Positions 45,157-53,346 of a DNA stretch of 64,000 nt are shown piece by piece. The position numbers and the translations under genes were made by a program. The notes beneath the pieces were generated by a model. The model ran no database searches. It was given only the letters and a program-made list of their open reading frames with translations, and was not told where the DNA came from. This DNA comes from Enterococcus faecium (lineage in GTDB: Bacteria > Bacillota > Bacilli > Lactobacillales > Enterococcaceae), in contig NZ_CP118955.1 of NCBI RefSeq assembly GCF_029023785.1, positions 2,407,001 to 2,471,000 of the forward strand. The letters run 5' to 3'. Positions within the stretch are counted from its first letter, which is position 1; the number at the start of each line of letters is the position of its first letter.

Positions 45157-45939
45157 CTACTTAATGTCAGATTTTTGGAAAATAAACATTCCTAGAGCTG
45201 ATGATACCACGATTGTTACTAGACTGACCAGAATCATTTTCGGTGCTTGCGAATAAGTTGCTTGTTGCGCAAAGTCCGTATACATGAGCCACGTTTCCGT
45301 AAACCACTCCGTTAGAAATTCCAAGCCTTTGATTTTTGCGAAAACACCGGGAACGAAGGCCGTTCCCATGATATAAAGAAAAGAAAGAAGCAAACTGACA
45401 CTGGTACTTCTAGTGATGAATGTCAAAGCCACTGGAACAGATAATGTCGCTAATATCAGCAGAAGCAATACAGGAAATACTTTTAGAACATAATTTCCAT
45501 AGTTTTTGATTCCCTCAACTTCACCAAATCCGAAAGCAAGTGTGTAAGCAATCATGGCTAGCCCCGTAATCAAAACCACGCCAAGTGTTGTGATCAAAAG
45601 CGTAACGAGAAGTTTCGACACATAATAAGTCATTCGATTCCGTCCTAAAGATAACGTATTGCGAATCGTACCGTTTTGAAATTCTTCCCCAATATAAAAG
45701 CACGCAAATGCTGCGAAAGCCAGAAGAATCCATGCAGCCATTTTTTCCACCATTAAAATCCCTGTTGCACCGTTGATGACTGTATCCGTTGCTTGGTTTA
45801 ATTCATTGCCGTATTTTGTATGCATATACCATTCGTTCCAAGAATAAAAAAGCGGAAGTACGACCATCAGTCCTAGTGAGACCCACATTTTACGGCTCTT
45901 CCATACTTTTATTTTTTCAGCAGTTAATAGATTAAACAT
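45157..45939 (-). CDS. ABC-2 family permease, lantibiotic/bacitracin-type exporter
   Basis: The 260-residue protein has six predicted membrane helices. The N-terminus (LLTAEKIKVWKSRKMWVSL) and FAAFACFYIGEEFQNGTIRN are typical of the BcrB/LanE-like ABC permeases found with BcrA-type ATPases and two-component systems in peptide-antibiotic immunity. It overlaps the ATPase gene by 8 bases and abuts the response regulator. Substrate is inferred only from this context. Confidence 0.87.
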   Translation of the reverse strand: MFNLLTAEKIKVWKSRKMWVSLGLMVVLPLFYSWNEWYMHTKYGNELNQATDTVINGATGILMVEKMAAWILLAFAAFACFYIGEEFQNGTIRNTLSLGRNRMTYYVSKLLVTLLITTLGVVLITGLAMIAYTLAFGFGEVEGIKNYGNYVLKVFPVLLLLILATLSVPVALTFITRSTSVSLLLSFLYIMGTAFVPGVFAKIKGLEFLTEWFTETWLMYTDFAQQATYSQAPKMILVSLVTIVVSSALGMFIFQKSDIK

Positions 45940-46849
45940 GTGGATTGCCTCCAGTTAATTGTAAGAAATAATCTTCCAGTTTTTGCCCAACTAGGTGGAT
46001 ACCATCCACAGGAACTTTTGCCTCTACCAATGCTTGATTGATGGCTGCTACTTGGTCAATTCCTTCAAAAAGCTGGATAACACGGCTAGATTGGACAAAA
46101 TAATCCCTATAACCAAGAGAGTCGAGAACCGTTACTGCTTGTTCCGTCGCCGAAGTGTCAATTTTTATAAATTGACGAGATTCTTGTGCCAATTCTTCTT
46201 TCGATAATTCTTTGATCAAGTGTCCTTCATGCAAAATACCGTAGTGAGTGGCGATCTGTGACAATTCATCTAGCAAGTGGCTAGAAAGCAAGACGGTGAT
46301 GCCCCGTTCTTTTACCAAACGTTGGATGATTTCTCGCATTTCTGCCATCCCTGCTGGATCCATCCCATTCGTCGGTTCATCCAAAATCAAAAATTCTGGA
46401 TTCGTGATCAGTGCATTTGCAATAGCTAAACGCTGGCGCATACCTAAAGAGAAATTCTTTGCTTTCTTTTTCCCTGTATTTTCCAATCGCATCATTTTCA
46501 GCAGGTCTTCGATTTCTCTATCCGACACACCGCCGTTCGCTGCTTGGATACGTAGGTTATCTCTTGCAGTTAATTCTGGATAAAGAGCAGGGGTTTCAAT
46601 CGATTGACCCATACGTCGTCTTGCTGCCTGCAAATCCGTCGTTCCAAATAATTCGATCGAACCTTCATCAATCGAGATCAAACCCATAATAGTTCTCATA
46701 AAGGTAGACTTACCCGCTCCATTCTCCCCAATCAAACCATAGATCATTCCACGTTTGATTTCGATCGATACTTTATCTAATGCTTTGGCAGCACCGTATT
46801 TTTTGGTTATACCAGTTGCTTTCAAGACCGTTTCATTTCCAAAATCCAT
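45932..46849 (-). CDS. ABC transporter ATP-binding protein, BcrA-like
   Basis: The 305-residue ATPase has Walker A GENGAGKST near 40-48, an unusual Q loop region (RRMGQSIETPALYPELTARD), signature NFSLGMRQRLAIANAL, Walker B FLILDEPTNGMD and the switch histidine in VLLSSHLLDEL. The C-terminal extension is of BcrA type. It leads the operon ATPase-permease-response regulator-kinase. Its start is preceded by AAGAAGGATAAGT, which overlaps the stop codon of an MFS remnant, so the remnant's promoter may have been adopted. Confidence 0.9.
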   Translation of the reverse strand: MDFGNETVLKATGITKKYGAAKALDKVSIEIKRGMIYGLIGENGAGKSTFMRTIMGLISIDEGSIELFGTTDLQAARRRMGQSIETPALYPELTARDNLRIQAANGGVSDREIEDLLKMMRLENTGKKKAKNFSLGMRQRLAIANALITNPEFLILDEPTNGMDPAGMAEMREIIQRLVKERGITVLLSSHLLDELSQIATHYGILHEGHLIKELSKEELAQESRQFIKIDTSATEQAVTVLDSLGYRDYFVQSSRVIQLFEGIDQVAAINQALVEAKVPVDGIHLVGQKLEDYFLQLTGGNPHV

Positions 46850-46851
46850 AC

Positions 46852-47136
46852 TTATCCTTCTTTCTTATTGATAAGTGAAGTATAGTTGACGGGTATAAAG
46901 AAAGCAGCCAGAAATGTATAAAGAAAGTGTAAATTTTCCAATTGAATTTCAAGAAAAATCAGACTGTCTCGCAGACGTGGTTGAGTTGTCTGCCAATCAA
47001 AGAGCGCACCAAACAGTGCTAATCCAAGTGGACTGGCCACCATGGTAATCGTTGTTATCGTTGACATCAGACGTCCTTGTATATGCGTTGGAACTTCTCG
47101 CTGAAGCCAGACCATATAAAAAGCAAAAGAAAACAT
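46852..47136 (-). pseudogene. MFS transporter C-terminal remnant
   Basis: The 94 codons resemble the last part of an MFS exporter of the MefA/macrolide-type group: FSFAFYMVWLQREVPTHIQG, then GRLMSTITTITMVASPLGLA and two hydrophobic spans. A complete member has about 400 residues and twelve helices; only about three remain. No upstream continuation is visible before the repeat at 47202. It is a decayed gene left between a repeat and the BcrA-type operon. Confidence 0.75.
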
Positions 47137-47201
47137 TAATCCTTAAAAACGGACTTATGAAAAATAATACATGCCGTTTGGGATTTACAATTAGCTACCA
47201 A

Positions 47202-47366
47202 ATAAGAGGTTATGACAAAAGACTTTTCACAATCCCTTCTTCCGAATAAACGGTGTTCTCCTGCCAACTCCTCGGTCACAAGTCACAATATTTATCAAAC
47301 ATGAGAAGCAATTTTTGTAAATTCCTTCTTATTTCTTGAAGCTGACCACTTCTGTCACAACCTCAG
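47202..47366. repeat. Modular palindromic repeat, A/other chimera
   Basis: Head hairpin (AAGAGGTTATGACA / TTTTCACAATCCC, 47203-47236), linker, then an A-type 5' arm (CTCCTGCCAACTCCTCGGTC) up to the apex AAACATGAGAAGC. The 3' arm (TTGTAAATTCCTTCTTATTT, then GAAGCTGACCACTTC) matches none of A, B or C, so it implies a fourth module type. It ends TGTCACAACCTC. The flanks 47137-47201 and 47367-47470 hold nothing else I can identify. Confidence 0.7.
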
Positions 47367-47471
47367 AAGCGGATAAATAATATTGTTTGATGATACTTTA
47401 TCTTTTTCCCGTTTGTTTATAGATCGAATGATATTATAGACCAAGAATCCTACCTATTAACATAGCTAAAA

Positions 47472-47508
47472 ACACAAAAAAGGCACTTTCCAAATTGTGG
47501 AAAGTGCC
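47472..47508 (-). terminator. Terminator after rpsI
   Basis: GGCACTTTCCA and TGGAAAGTGCC form an 11-bp perfect stem with a short AAT-rich loop; on the minus strand it is followed by TTTTTTGTGTTTTT. It ends the rplM-rpsI transcript. Confidence 0.85.
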
Positions 47509-47595
47509 AGAAAAGTTAGGATTAAGGTAACTGCGCTCAGCATTGCTTCGCCCAGTACGATTCTCGTAACTCGTGAACTCGAACGATAATCGCAA

Positions 47596-47988
47596 TTAAC
47601 GTTTTGAGAACTGTGAAGCTTTACGGGCTTTCTTAAGACCTGGTTTTTTACGTTCGACCATACGTGCGTCACGAGTAAGTAAGCCAGCACGTTTAAGAGC
47701 TAAACGGAAGTCAGGATCAACTTCTAGCAATGCACGAGCGATACCATGACGGATAGCTCCTGATTGTCCAGCGTATCCTCCGCCGTTTACGTTAACAAAT
47801 ACGTCATATGCGCCTTTTGTTTCAGTAACAGCGAAAGGTTGATTGATTACTTCACGCAAGTCAGCATGTGGAATGTATTCTTCAACATCTTTTTTATTTA
47901 CAGTAATTTTGCCAGTTCCTGGTACTAGACGTACGCGAGCAACTGCGTTTTTACGACGGCCTGTGCCGATATATTGAACTTGTGCCAA
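47596..47988 (-). CDS. rpsI: 30S ribosomal protein S9
   Basis: The 130-residue protein has the standard S9 sequence from [20 protein letters not shown] to the basic C-terminal tail [17 protein letters not shown], whose last residues contact P-site tRNA. It follows rplM by 15 bases in the universal L13-S9 operon and ends at a strong terminator. Confidence 0.99.
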   Translation of the reverse strand: MAQVQYIGTGRRKNAVARVRLVPGTGKITVNKKDVEEYIPHADLREVINQPFAVTETKGAYDVFVNVNGGGYAGQSGAIRHGIARALLEVDPDFRLALKRAGLLTRDARMVERKKPGLKKARKASQFSKR

Positions 47989-48003
47989 TGAAATTCCCTC
48001 CTA

Positions 48004-48447
48004 TTAGATTAAGTTTGTGATGTCTAAAACTTCTGGTTGTTGTGCTGCATGTGGATGTTCTGCTCCACCGTATACGTTCAATTTTGTAAATTGTTTGCGG
48101 CCTAAAGTGTTTTTAGGAAGCATACCTTTTACAGAAGTTTCGATCAAACGACGAGAATTTTTAGCACGCAATTCGCCAGCAGTGATTGATTTCAATCCTC
48201 CTGGGTAGTTGCTGTGACGGTAATAAATTTTGTCAGTCGCTTTTTTACCTGTTAATTTCACTTTGTCTGCATTGATGACGATGACGAAATCGCCAGTATC
48301 CAAATGAGGTGTGAAAGTTGGTTTATTTTTACCACGTAGTACAGATGCAACAACTGTTGAAAGACGTCCCAATGGAACATCAGTTGCGTCTACTACATAC
48401 CATTTACGTTCTACTTCGCCTGGTTTGGCCATATATGTTGTACGCAC
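48004..48447 (-). CDS. rplM: 50S ribosomal protein L13
   Basis: The 147-residue protein matches L13 ([20 protein letters not shown] at the start, [20 protein letters not shown] in the middle). The start is a GTG at 48447 preceded by GGAGGAAAATAAC; a longer frame from 48528 runs through the leader and is rejected. It is transcribed from a strong promoter about 80 bases upstream and coupled to rpsI. Confidence 0.98.
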   Translation of the reverse strand: MRTTYMAKPGEVERKWYVVDATDVPLGRLSTVVASVLRGKNKPTFTPHLDTGDFVIVINADKVKLTGKKATDKIYYRHSNYPGGLKSITAGELRAKNSRRLIETSVKGMLPKNTLGRKQFTKLNVYGGAEHPHAAQQPEVLDITNLI

Positions 48448-48562
48448 GTTATTTTCCTCCAATTTAAGTTCTGATGTTTGACATACACTTCGAGTTTCCG
48501 GGGCTCTTTGTGGGGCAAACAATACCATTTAACATATTACCCGCTAATCTAGTCAATGTCAA
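48448..48562 (-). promoter_or_regulatory. rplM promoter and leader
   Basis: On the minus strand TTGACA (48562-48557), 17 bases, TAATAT (48539-48534) is a near-consensus promoter. The leader of about 80 bases contains GCCCCACAAAGAGCCCCGG and other short complementary runs, which could fold as an L13-type autogenous leader. The promoter is clear; the leader assignment is tentative. Confidence 0.65.
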
Positions 48563-48654
48563 CGTTTTTCTGCTTGATTGAAAAATTTATATGAAACTTT
48601 ACTTCTTTTCTTTCTTTTATATAAAAGGGTCGTTTCCTGTCAAAATGAAAAACA

Positions 48655-48945
48655 AAAAGAGGCTGTGACAAAAGTCTTGTCACAACCCCTTATTTTGAAT
48701 AAACGGTGTTCTCCTGCCAACTCCTCGGTCACAAGTCACAATATCCATAAAACATAAGAAGCTGTTTTTTAAAATTGTTTCTTGTGACTCGGAGCTGAAC
48801 GGCAGGCTTACAACCTCTTGGTAAACGGTGTTCAATCAGCTGACCCTCGGTATTAGCTCAAAAAACGGCAAAATATGAGGAACTATTTTGACGTTTGTTT
48901 CTCTAATACTCAGGTCAAAACGCTGATTTCACAACCTCTTTTTCG
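48655..48945. repeat. Modular palindromic repeat, modules A+B
   Basis: Head hairpin (AAGAGGCTGTGACA / TGTCACAACCCCTT, 48657-48692) is followed by an A module (about 48710-48807) and a B module (about 48832-48927), both with paired arms. B keeps AATCAGC/GCTGATT, TGACC/GGTCA and GTATTAG/CTAATAC. It closes with CACAACCTCTTTTT 20 bases before the dps stop codon. Confidence 0.82.
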
Positions 48946-48965
48946 GTCAAGTTCAACAACAGTTT

Positions 48966-49433
48966 TTACGCGTCGATCTCTGGCGCTTTGCCCAAATGAG
49001 CTTGGATCATCCAGATACGTTTTTCTGTGGCTGTTTTGAATTCGATAAAGATATCTTGTGTTGGATCGTCGCCTTCTTCTCCAGAAACTTCGATTCCTTT
49101 TTGGTAAAGATCTGCTAGATAACGATAGCCTGCAACAAGTGTTTCCAAACGTTCTGGAATAGTACGATCCCAGCGGCCAATTTCATCAGGGATTTTTGTG
49201 TTATCTGCAAATTCACGCAATGTAGAATAAGGTGAACCGTCTAATGTGATCAAGCGTTCGGATACTTCATCTAACTGAGCGTTCAAATCATCCATGAACT
49301 CATCCATCATTGGGTGCAATGTAAGGAAACCTGGTCCTCTCATGTACCAATGTGTTTGGTGAACAACAACAGACATTTGGCTTAGATCTGCAACTAATTG
49401 ATTTAATACTTCTTTGGTTTGTTGGAATTTCAT
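48966..49433 (-). CDS. dps: Dps family DNA-protection ferritin
   Basis: The 155-residue protein is a Dps mini-ferritin. The intersubunit ferroxidase residues are visible in VVVHQTHWYMRGPGF and MMDEFMDDLNAQLDEVSERL. It forms dodecamers that oxidise and store iron using hydrogen peroxide, protecting DNA. AGGAGGCAAGAAAG precedes the ATG. A promoter TTGTAC, 18 bases, TATTAT lies just upstream. The transcript ends in the adjacent repeat element. Confidence 0.95.
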   Translation of the reverse strand: MKFQQTKEVLNQLVADLSQMSVVVHQTHWYMRGPGFLTLHPMMDEFMDDLNAQLDEVSERLITLDGSPYSTLREFADNTKIPDEIGRWDRTIPERLETLVAGYRYLADLYQKGIEVSGEEGDDPTQDIFIEFKTATEKRIWMIQAHLGKAPEIDA

Positions 49434-49467
49434 CTTTCTTGCCTCCTAACATTTTCTTACACTTAAA

Positions 49468-49497
49468 ATAATAGTAGACTTTCAATGAAAAGTACAA
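49468..49497 (-). promoter_or_regulatory. Promoter of dps
   Basis: On the minus strand TTGTAC (49497-49492), 18 bases, TATTAT (49473-49468). No PerR or Fur box is obvious at it. Confidence 0.55.
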
Positions 49498-49552
49498 CAA
49501 AATCATTTACCTGAGAACGATTTTCAGTTCGCTTTTTTATCCGTAAAGCCAA

Positions 49553-51091
49553 TCATTTTTCAGAATCAGCTAATTCTTCTCGCAGTTGAGCAAATTGCTG
49601 ATAAGTCTGTGCTAAATGCTTTTGTGTCGAAACAAATAATGGATAGATTTTCTGATATTTTTTATGATCAGTTTCTTGTACTCCAACTTGCTCTTTCAAT
49701 TCTATCAATTCCTGTGCTTCACTGATACTTTGGATCTTTCCGATGCTTCTCCAGCCTAAAATCACAGCTCCTAATGCGGATGCTTCTGTGACAGTAGGGA
49801 AAACAAGCGGGTAACCCAGTACATCAGCCATCATCTGACGAAAAATCGGAGATTGAGCAAACCCGCCTGTAGCACGGATCTCTGTGAGCTGATTTTCCTG
49901 GCAAACTCCTTTTAAAATCCGATAAAGGTTGAGACAGATCCCTTCTAGAATCGCCTTCATCATTTCTTTTTCTGTATGTTGCCGCTGTAAACCGATAAAA
50001 CTGCCAAACGCATCTGCGTCCCAAAGCGGTGCTCGCTCACCAAGTAAATAGGGATGAAAAATCAGACCATTGGCACCCGCTGGCACAAAAGCGATAGCCG
50101 AAAGCAGTGCATCATATGGATTTTCTCCTTTTTCTTTAGCAGATTGAACGACTTCCTGTAAAAATGTATGCCCTGCCCAATCAAAGATGCCAGCACCATT
50201 GCTAGTCGCTCCTCCCACTACCCAATGTTTCTGATCCAGAACATAACAAAACGTCTCCATTTCTGGATGGAACTGAGGCTGAGTAGTAATAAAACGAAGT
50301 GCTCCGCTCGTTCCTACGGTCAAAGCGGCGATCGTATCACCAAAAGCACCTAACCCTAGATTAGAAAGCGGCCCGTCTGCCCCTCCCAAAACAAATGATA
50401 TATCATTTGGCAAACCTAGTTCTGCTGCTGTTTTTGATGGTAGACCTGTTACTTGATAGGTGGAAGGAAAGACTTGCGGCAATTGCTCTATTCGAATGTT
50501 CAAGTAGTCAAGCACTTCTTCTGCCCATTGGAATTCATGGATATCAAAATATCCAGTTCCTGAAGCTGTTCCGTAGTCGCTGATCAGTTCGCCAAACAAT
50601 CTATAAAAGATATAGTCTTTGATACCGACAAAATAAGCAGTTTTTTTGAATAATTCAGGTTGGCTGTTTTGCAGCCACTTGATTTTGTTCAATGGTGTCA
50701 TTGGATGAATCGGCGTCCCAGTCTGCCGATAAAATTCTTTGCCAAGCACGGTATATTTCAGTTTTTCTGCTTCGTCCGCTGCTCGGTTATCTGCCCAAGT
50801 GATCATTCGAGATAACGGTGTTTTCTCTTCATCCAACAATATCAGGCCATGCATCGCAGAGGAGAAGGAGACAAATTGAATGATTGTGTCTGAAGGCAAC
50901 TGTTTAATTACTTCTTTTATAACGGTGCAGACACCTTGAAAGATCAATTCCTGATCTTGTTCTGCCATCCCTTGTGTTTCTTGGATCAAAGGGTAGCGAA
51001 AATAAGCGGATGCTGCTTCTTGGGCTTCATCTGTGAAAGCAACTGCTTTGGTTTGTGTGGTTCCGATATCTAATCCGATTGAAACGTTCAT
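49553..51091 (-). CDS. gntK: Gluconokinase (FGGY family)
   Basis: The 512-residue FGGY kinase begins SIGLDIGTTQTKAVAFTD (phosphate-1 motif), carries SFSSAMHGLILLDEEK, the MITWADNRAADEAEKL segment typical of gluconate kinases, and the C-terminal RATGGFAQSPIFRQMMADVL. It converts gluconate to 6-phosphogluconate. No gluconate permease or gnd gene is adjacent, so it is a lone gene here. Other FGGY substrates are possible but the HGLILLD and WADNRA phrases favour gluconate. Confidence 0.88.
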   Translation of the reverse strand: MNVSIGLDIGTTQTKAVAFTDEAQEAASAYFRYPLIQETQGMAEQDQELIFQGVCTVIKEVIKQLPSDTIIQFVSFSSAMHGLILLDEEKTPLSRMITWADNRAADEAEKLKYTVLGKEFYRQTGTPIHPMTPLNKIKWLQNSQPELFKKTAYFVGIKDYIFYRLFGELISDYGTASGTGYFDIHEFQWAEEVLDYLNIRIEQLPQVFPSTYQVTGLPSKTAAELGLPNDISFVLGGADGPLSNLGLGAFGDTIAALTVGTSGALRFITTQPQFHPEMETFCYVLDQKHWVVGGATSNGAGIFDWAGHTFLQEVVQSAKEKGENPYDALLSAIAFVPAGANGLIFHPYLLGERAPLWDADAFGSFIGLQRQHTEKEMMKAILEGICLNLYRILKGVCQENQLTEIRATGGFAQSPIFRQMMADVLGYPLVFPTVTEASALGAVILGWRSIGKIQSISEAQELIELKEQVGVQETDHKKYQKIYPLFVSTQKHLAQTYQQFAQLREELADSEK

Positions 51092-51170
51092 TTTTTCACC
51101 TCAAATTTTATGTATGTACAAAAATTTAGTTTAAGCTTGCGTATCTTGGTTTTGAAAAGGGGGAGATGGC

Positions 51171-51857
51171 GTGTTACTTTATTTTATCATTGGTTGCTGT
51201 ATCGGATCATTTTTATGTTTAACCGCCCAGCGGATTCCGTTAGGTCACTCTATTATTTATCCTAGATCTCATTGTGTCAAATGCTGTCGTTCGCTTTCTT
51301 GGTATGAATTGATTCCGATTCTCTCGATCATCGTCCAACGATTTCGCTGCCGCTATTGCAGGTGTCGGTTGCCCTTCTACTATTTGTTGGCAGAAGCCTT
51401 ATGTGGTGGTCTTTTTGCCTGGTTCTTTACTTTTTCTTCCGCAAGAAATTTTTCGACGTTCATATGGATGCTTTCGGCTTTGCTATTTTCGTTGATGGAT
51501 TTATTTTACTTCATGGTCCATTCTCACACGCTATTCTGTTCTTGGGCAATTTTATGGATTTTTTGGTTGCAGGCCGGCGTCTTCCAATGGCAAAGTGTGC
51601 TGTTAACGTTTATCGTAGGCGGTGTGTGCCTTCGCTATGGTCAATCCTATCTCGGAGCTGGCGATACTCTGTTGATGCTTTCTTGGAGTGGTGGCTTGTC
51701 TCTAGAAGAGTTGCTTCAGATCTTGTTTCTTGCTAGTCTGTTTGGAATATCCGTTTTTTCTGTTTACTTTATCTGTCATAAAAAAAAGTTGGAAAAGCTG
51801 CCTTTCATTCCTTTTTTGAGCAGTGCGTTGCTGATTGTCCTTCATCTTAGGTATTGA
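51171..51857 (+). CDS. Prepilin peptidase / N-methyltransferase (ComC/PilD type)
   Basis: The 228-residue membrane protein has the N-terminal domain with two CxxC pairs (SHCVKCCRSL and CRYCRCRLPF), and the aspartic protease residues in SLMDLFYFM and GAGDTLLMLSW. It would process type IV-like prepilins such as competence pseudopilins. It is a single gene; comG-type genes are not in the window. Start is a GTG at 51171 after AAGGGGGAGATGGC. Base composition and codon use look ordinary. Confidence 0.9.
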   Translation: MLLYFIIGCCIGSFLCLTAQRIPLGHSIIYPRSHCVKCCRSLSWYELIPILSIIVQRFRCRYCRCRLPFYYLLAEALCGGLFAWFFTFSSARNFSTFIWMLSALLFSLMDLFYFMVHSHTLFCSWAILWIFWLQAGVFQWQSVLLTFIVGGVCLRYGQSYLGAGDTLLMLSWSGGLSLEELLQILFLASLFGISVFSVYFICHKKKLEKLPFIPFLSSALLIVLHLRY

Positions 51858-52040
51858 AAAAAGGTTGTGACAAACGACTTGTCACAACCTCTGATATATA
51901 GTGTTCTCTTACCAAATCCTTGTGACTTGGAGCTAGGCGACAGGTTCACAACCTCTCCACTAAATGGTGTTCAATCAGCTGACCCTCAGTATTAGCTCAA
52001 AATGCTGGTTTTACAACCTCTGATATACGGTGTTCCATAA
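51855..52040. repeat. Modular palindromic repeat with deleted hairpin apices
   Basis: Head hairpin (AAAGGTTGTGACA / TGTCACAACCT, 51860-51890) overlaps the end of the prepilin peptidase gene. The A unit has lost its apex (CTCTTACCAAATCCTTGTGA, then CTTGGAGC...CGACAGG) and so has the B unit (AATCAGCTGACCCTCAGTAT followed after a few bases by AATGCTGG). Linkers and CACAACCTC closures are intact. It lies 18 bases before the msrA stop codon. Confidence 0.78.
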
Positions 52041-52057
52041 GTAGCTTTTTCGGCTTC

Positions 52058-52585
52058 TTATTTCTTGACGCCCCAATGTCGACGAAGGAAACCTGCACGT
52101 CCAGAACCTTCTCGATAAAGATTGTAATGGAGCTTGTTTTTCTTGTAATAATCCTGATGGTAATCTTCTGCAGGATAAAATTCGCTTCTTGGTTCGATTT
52201 TTGTCACGATTGGCTTATCGAATCGCCCGCTGTCTTGCAATGCTTGTTTTGAACGCTCTGCAATATTTCGTTCTTCTTCATCATTATAGTAGATCACTGG
52301 ACGATAAGAATCACCGCGATCAGCGAACTGTCCTAATGCGTCAGTCGGATCGGTTTGCTGCCAATAGATTTCCACCAACTGATCATAAGAAATAACTTCT
52401 GGATCATATTCGATCTCTACTGCTTCTGTATGCCCTGTTGTGCCTGTTGTTACTTGTTCATAAGTTGGATTTGGTACATGCCCGCCAGTATAACCGGATG
52501 TCACAGAAATGATCCCTGGCTGCTCTTCAAATGGTTTGACCATACACCAAAAGCATCCGCCTGCGAAAACTGCTTTTTTTGTCAT
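52058..52585 (-). CDS. msrA: Peptide-methionine (S)-S-oxide reductase MsrA
   Basis: The 175-residue protein has the active-site [12 protein letters not shown] near residues 10-20, then [20 protein letters not shown], the [20 protein letters not shown] stretch and a C-terminal [16 protein letters not shown]. It reduces methionine S-sulfoxide in proteins. AAAGGGGGATTTTAT precedes the ATG at 52585; the longer frame runs back into pgmB and is rejected. Despite the similar abbreviation it is unrelated to the msr antibiotic genes. It lies 83 bp after the carbohydrate operon and could be read through from it. Confidence 0.95.
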   Translation of the reverse strand: MTKKAVFAGGCFWCMVKPFEEQPGIISVTSGYTGGHVPNPTYEQVTTGTTGHTEAVEIEYDPEVISYDQLVEIYWQQTDPTDALGQFADRGDSYRPVIYYNDEEERNIAERSKQALQDSGRFDKPIVTKIEPRSEFYPAEDYHQDYYKKNKLHYNLYREGSGRAGFLRRHWGVKK

Positions 52586-52668
52586 ATAAAATCCCCCTTT
52601 TTTCTCATCATACCTTGATTTCCAAAAGGAGGATAACGTTTTGCTTGTGACAGAAAAAACGGAAACTA

Positions 52669-53346
52669 TTATATACGTGATACGGCTTCTGATAAATGCC
52701 AAAACGAACGTACTTGATCAAAAACGGTTAAATCAGGAATCACATATTCAGCAGAAGGAAGATTTATGTTTTCACCTATTCCCAATACATGCATGTTACC
52801 AGCCAAAGCTGCTTGACAACCAGCTTCTGAATCTTCAATGACCAAGCATGCATTTGGCGGTACATTCAATTGCTGTGCTCCTTTGAGAAAAACTTCTGGA
52901 TCAGGTTTTGCTTTTGATACTTGCGTGCCGTCAATAAGGACATCAAAATAACTTGTCAAATTCGTTTTTTCTAAAATGAGGCGTGCATTTTTTCTTGCTG
53001 ATCCCAATCCGATCTTGATGTTTGTTTTTTTCAAGTACTCAAGAACAGCTATTGCACCAGGCAAAACGGATGTTTCATCCATTTTTTGAATCGCTTGAAG
53101 ATATAGATTGTTTTTTTGCTCAGCAAAGGCTGATTTCTCTTTTTCTGAGAATTTCTGTTCCATTTTTCCAAATGACAGCAATCGCTCTAGTGACTCGGTT
53201 CTGGATATTCCTTTCAGTTGCTCGTTTTCTTTCTCAGTGAATGGAATGGACAGCTGGTTAGCTAAAACCAGCCACGCTTCGTAATGATAACGAGCTGTGT
53301 CTACAAGAACGCCATCTAAATCGAATAGTGCTGCTTTGATTTTCAT
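52669..53346 (-). CDS. pgmB: Beta-phosphoglucomutase (YcjU-like)
   Basis: The 225-residue HAD protein has the nucleophile motif [15 protein letters not shown] (D9 and D11), a cap domain, [32 protein letters not shown] and [12 protein letters not shown]. It converts beta-glucose 1-phosphate, the product of inverting GH65 phosphorylases, to glucose 6-phosphate. It overlaps the glycerate kinase gene by 4 bases and is the last gene of the ycj-like operon, corresponding to E. coli ycjU. Confidence 0.93.
   Translation of the reverse strand: MKIKAALFDLDGVLVDTARYHYEAWLVLANQLSIPFTEKENEQLKGISRTESLERLLSFGKMEQKFSEKEKSAFAEQKNNLYLQAIQKMDETSVLPGAIAVLEYLKKTNIKIGLGSARKNARLILEKTNLTSYFDVLIDGTQVSKAKPDPEVFLKGAQQLNVPPNACLVIEDSEAGCQAALAGNMHVLGIGENINLPSAEYVIPDLTVFDQVRSFWHLSEAVSRI

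Noticed and set aside
48448..48528. 27-codon N-terminal extension of L13
   Set aside because: It runs through the leader up to the transcription start, and the GTG at 48447 has GGAGG and gives the universal L13 start.
16768..52040. CRISPR array or IS elements as an explanation of the repeats
   Set aside because: Units are dispersed at gene ends, have no spacers of uniform length, and encode no transposase.
52058..52585. msrA as an antibiotic-resistance gene
   Set aside because: It is methionine sulfoxide reductase; only msrC at 19705 belongs to the ABC-F Msr proteins.
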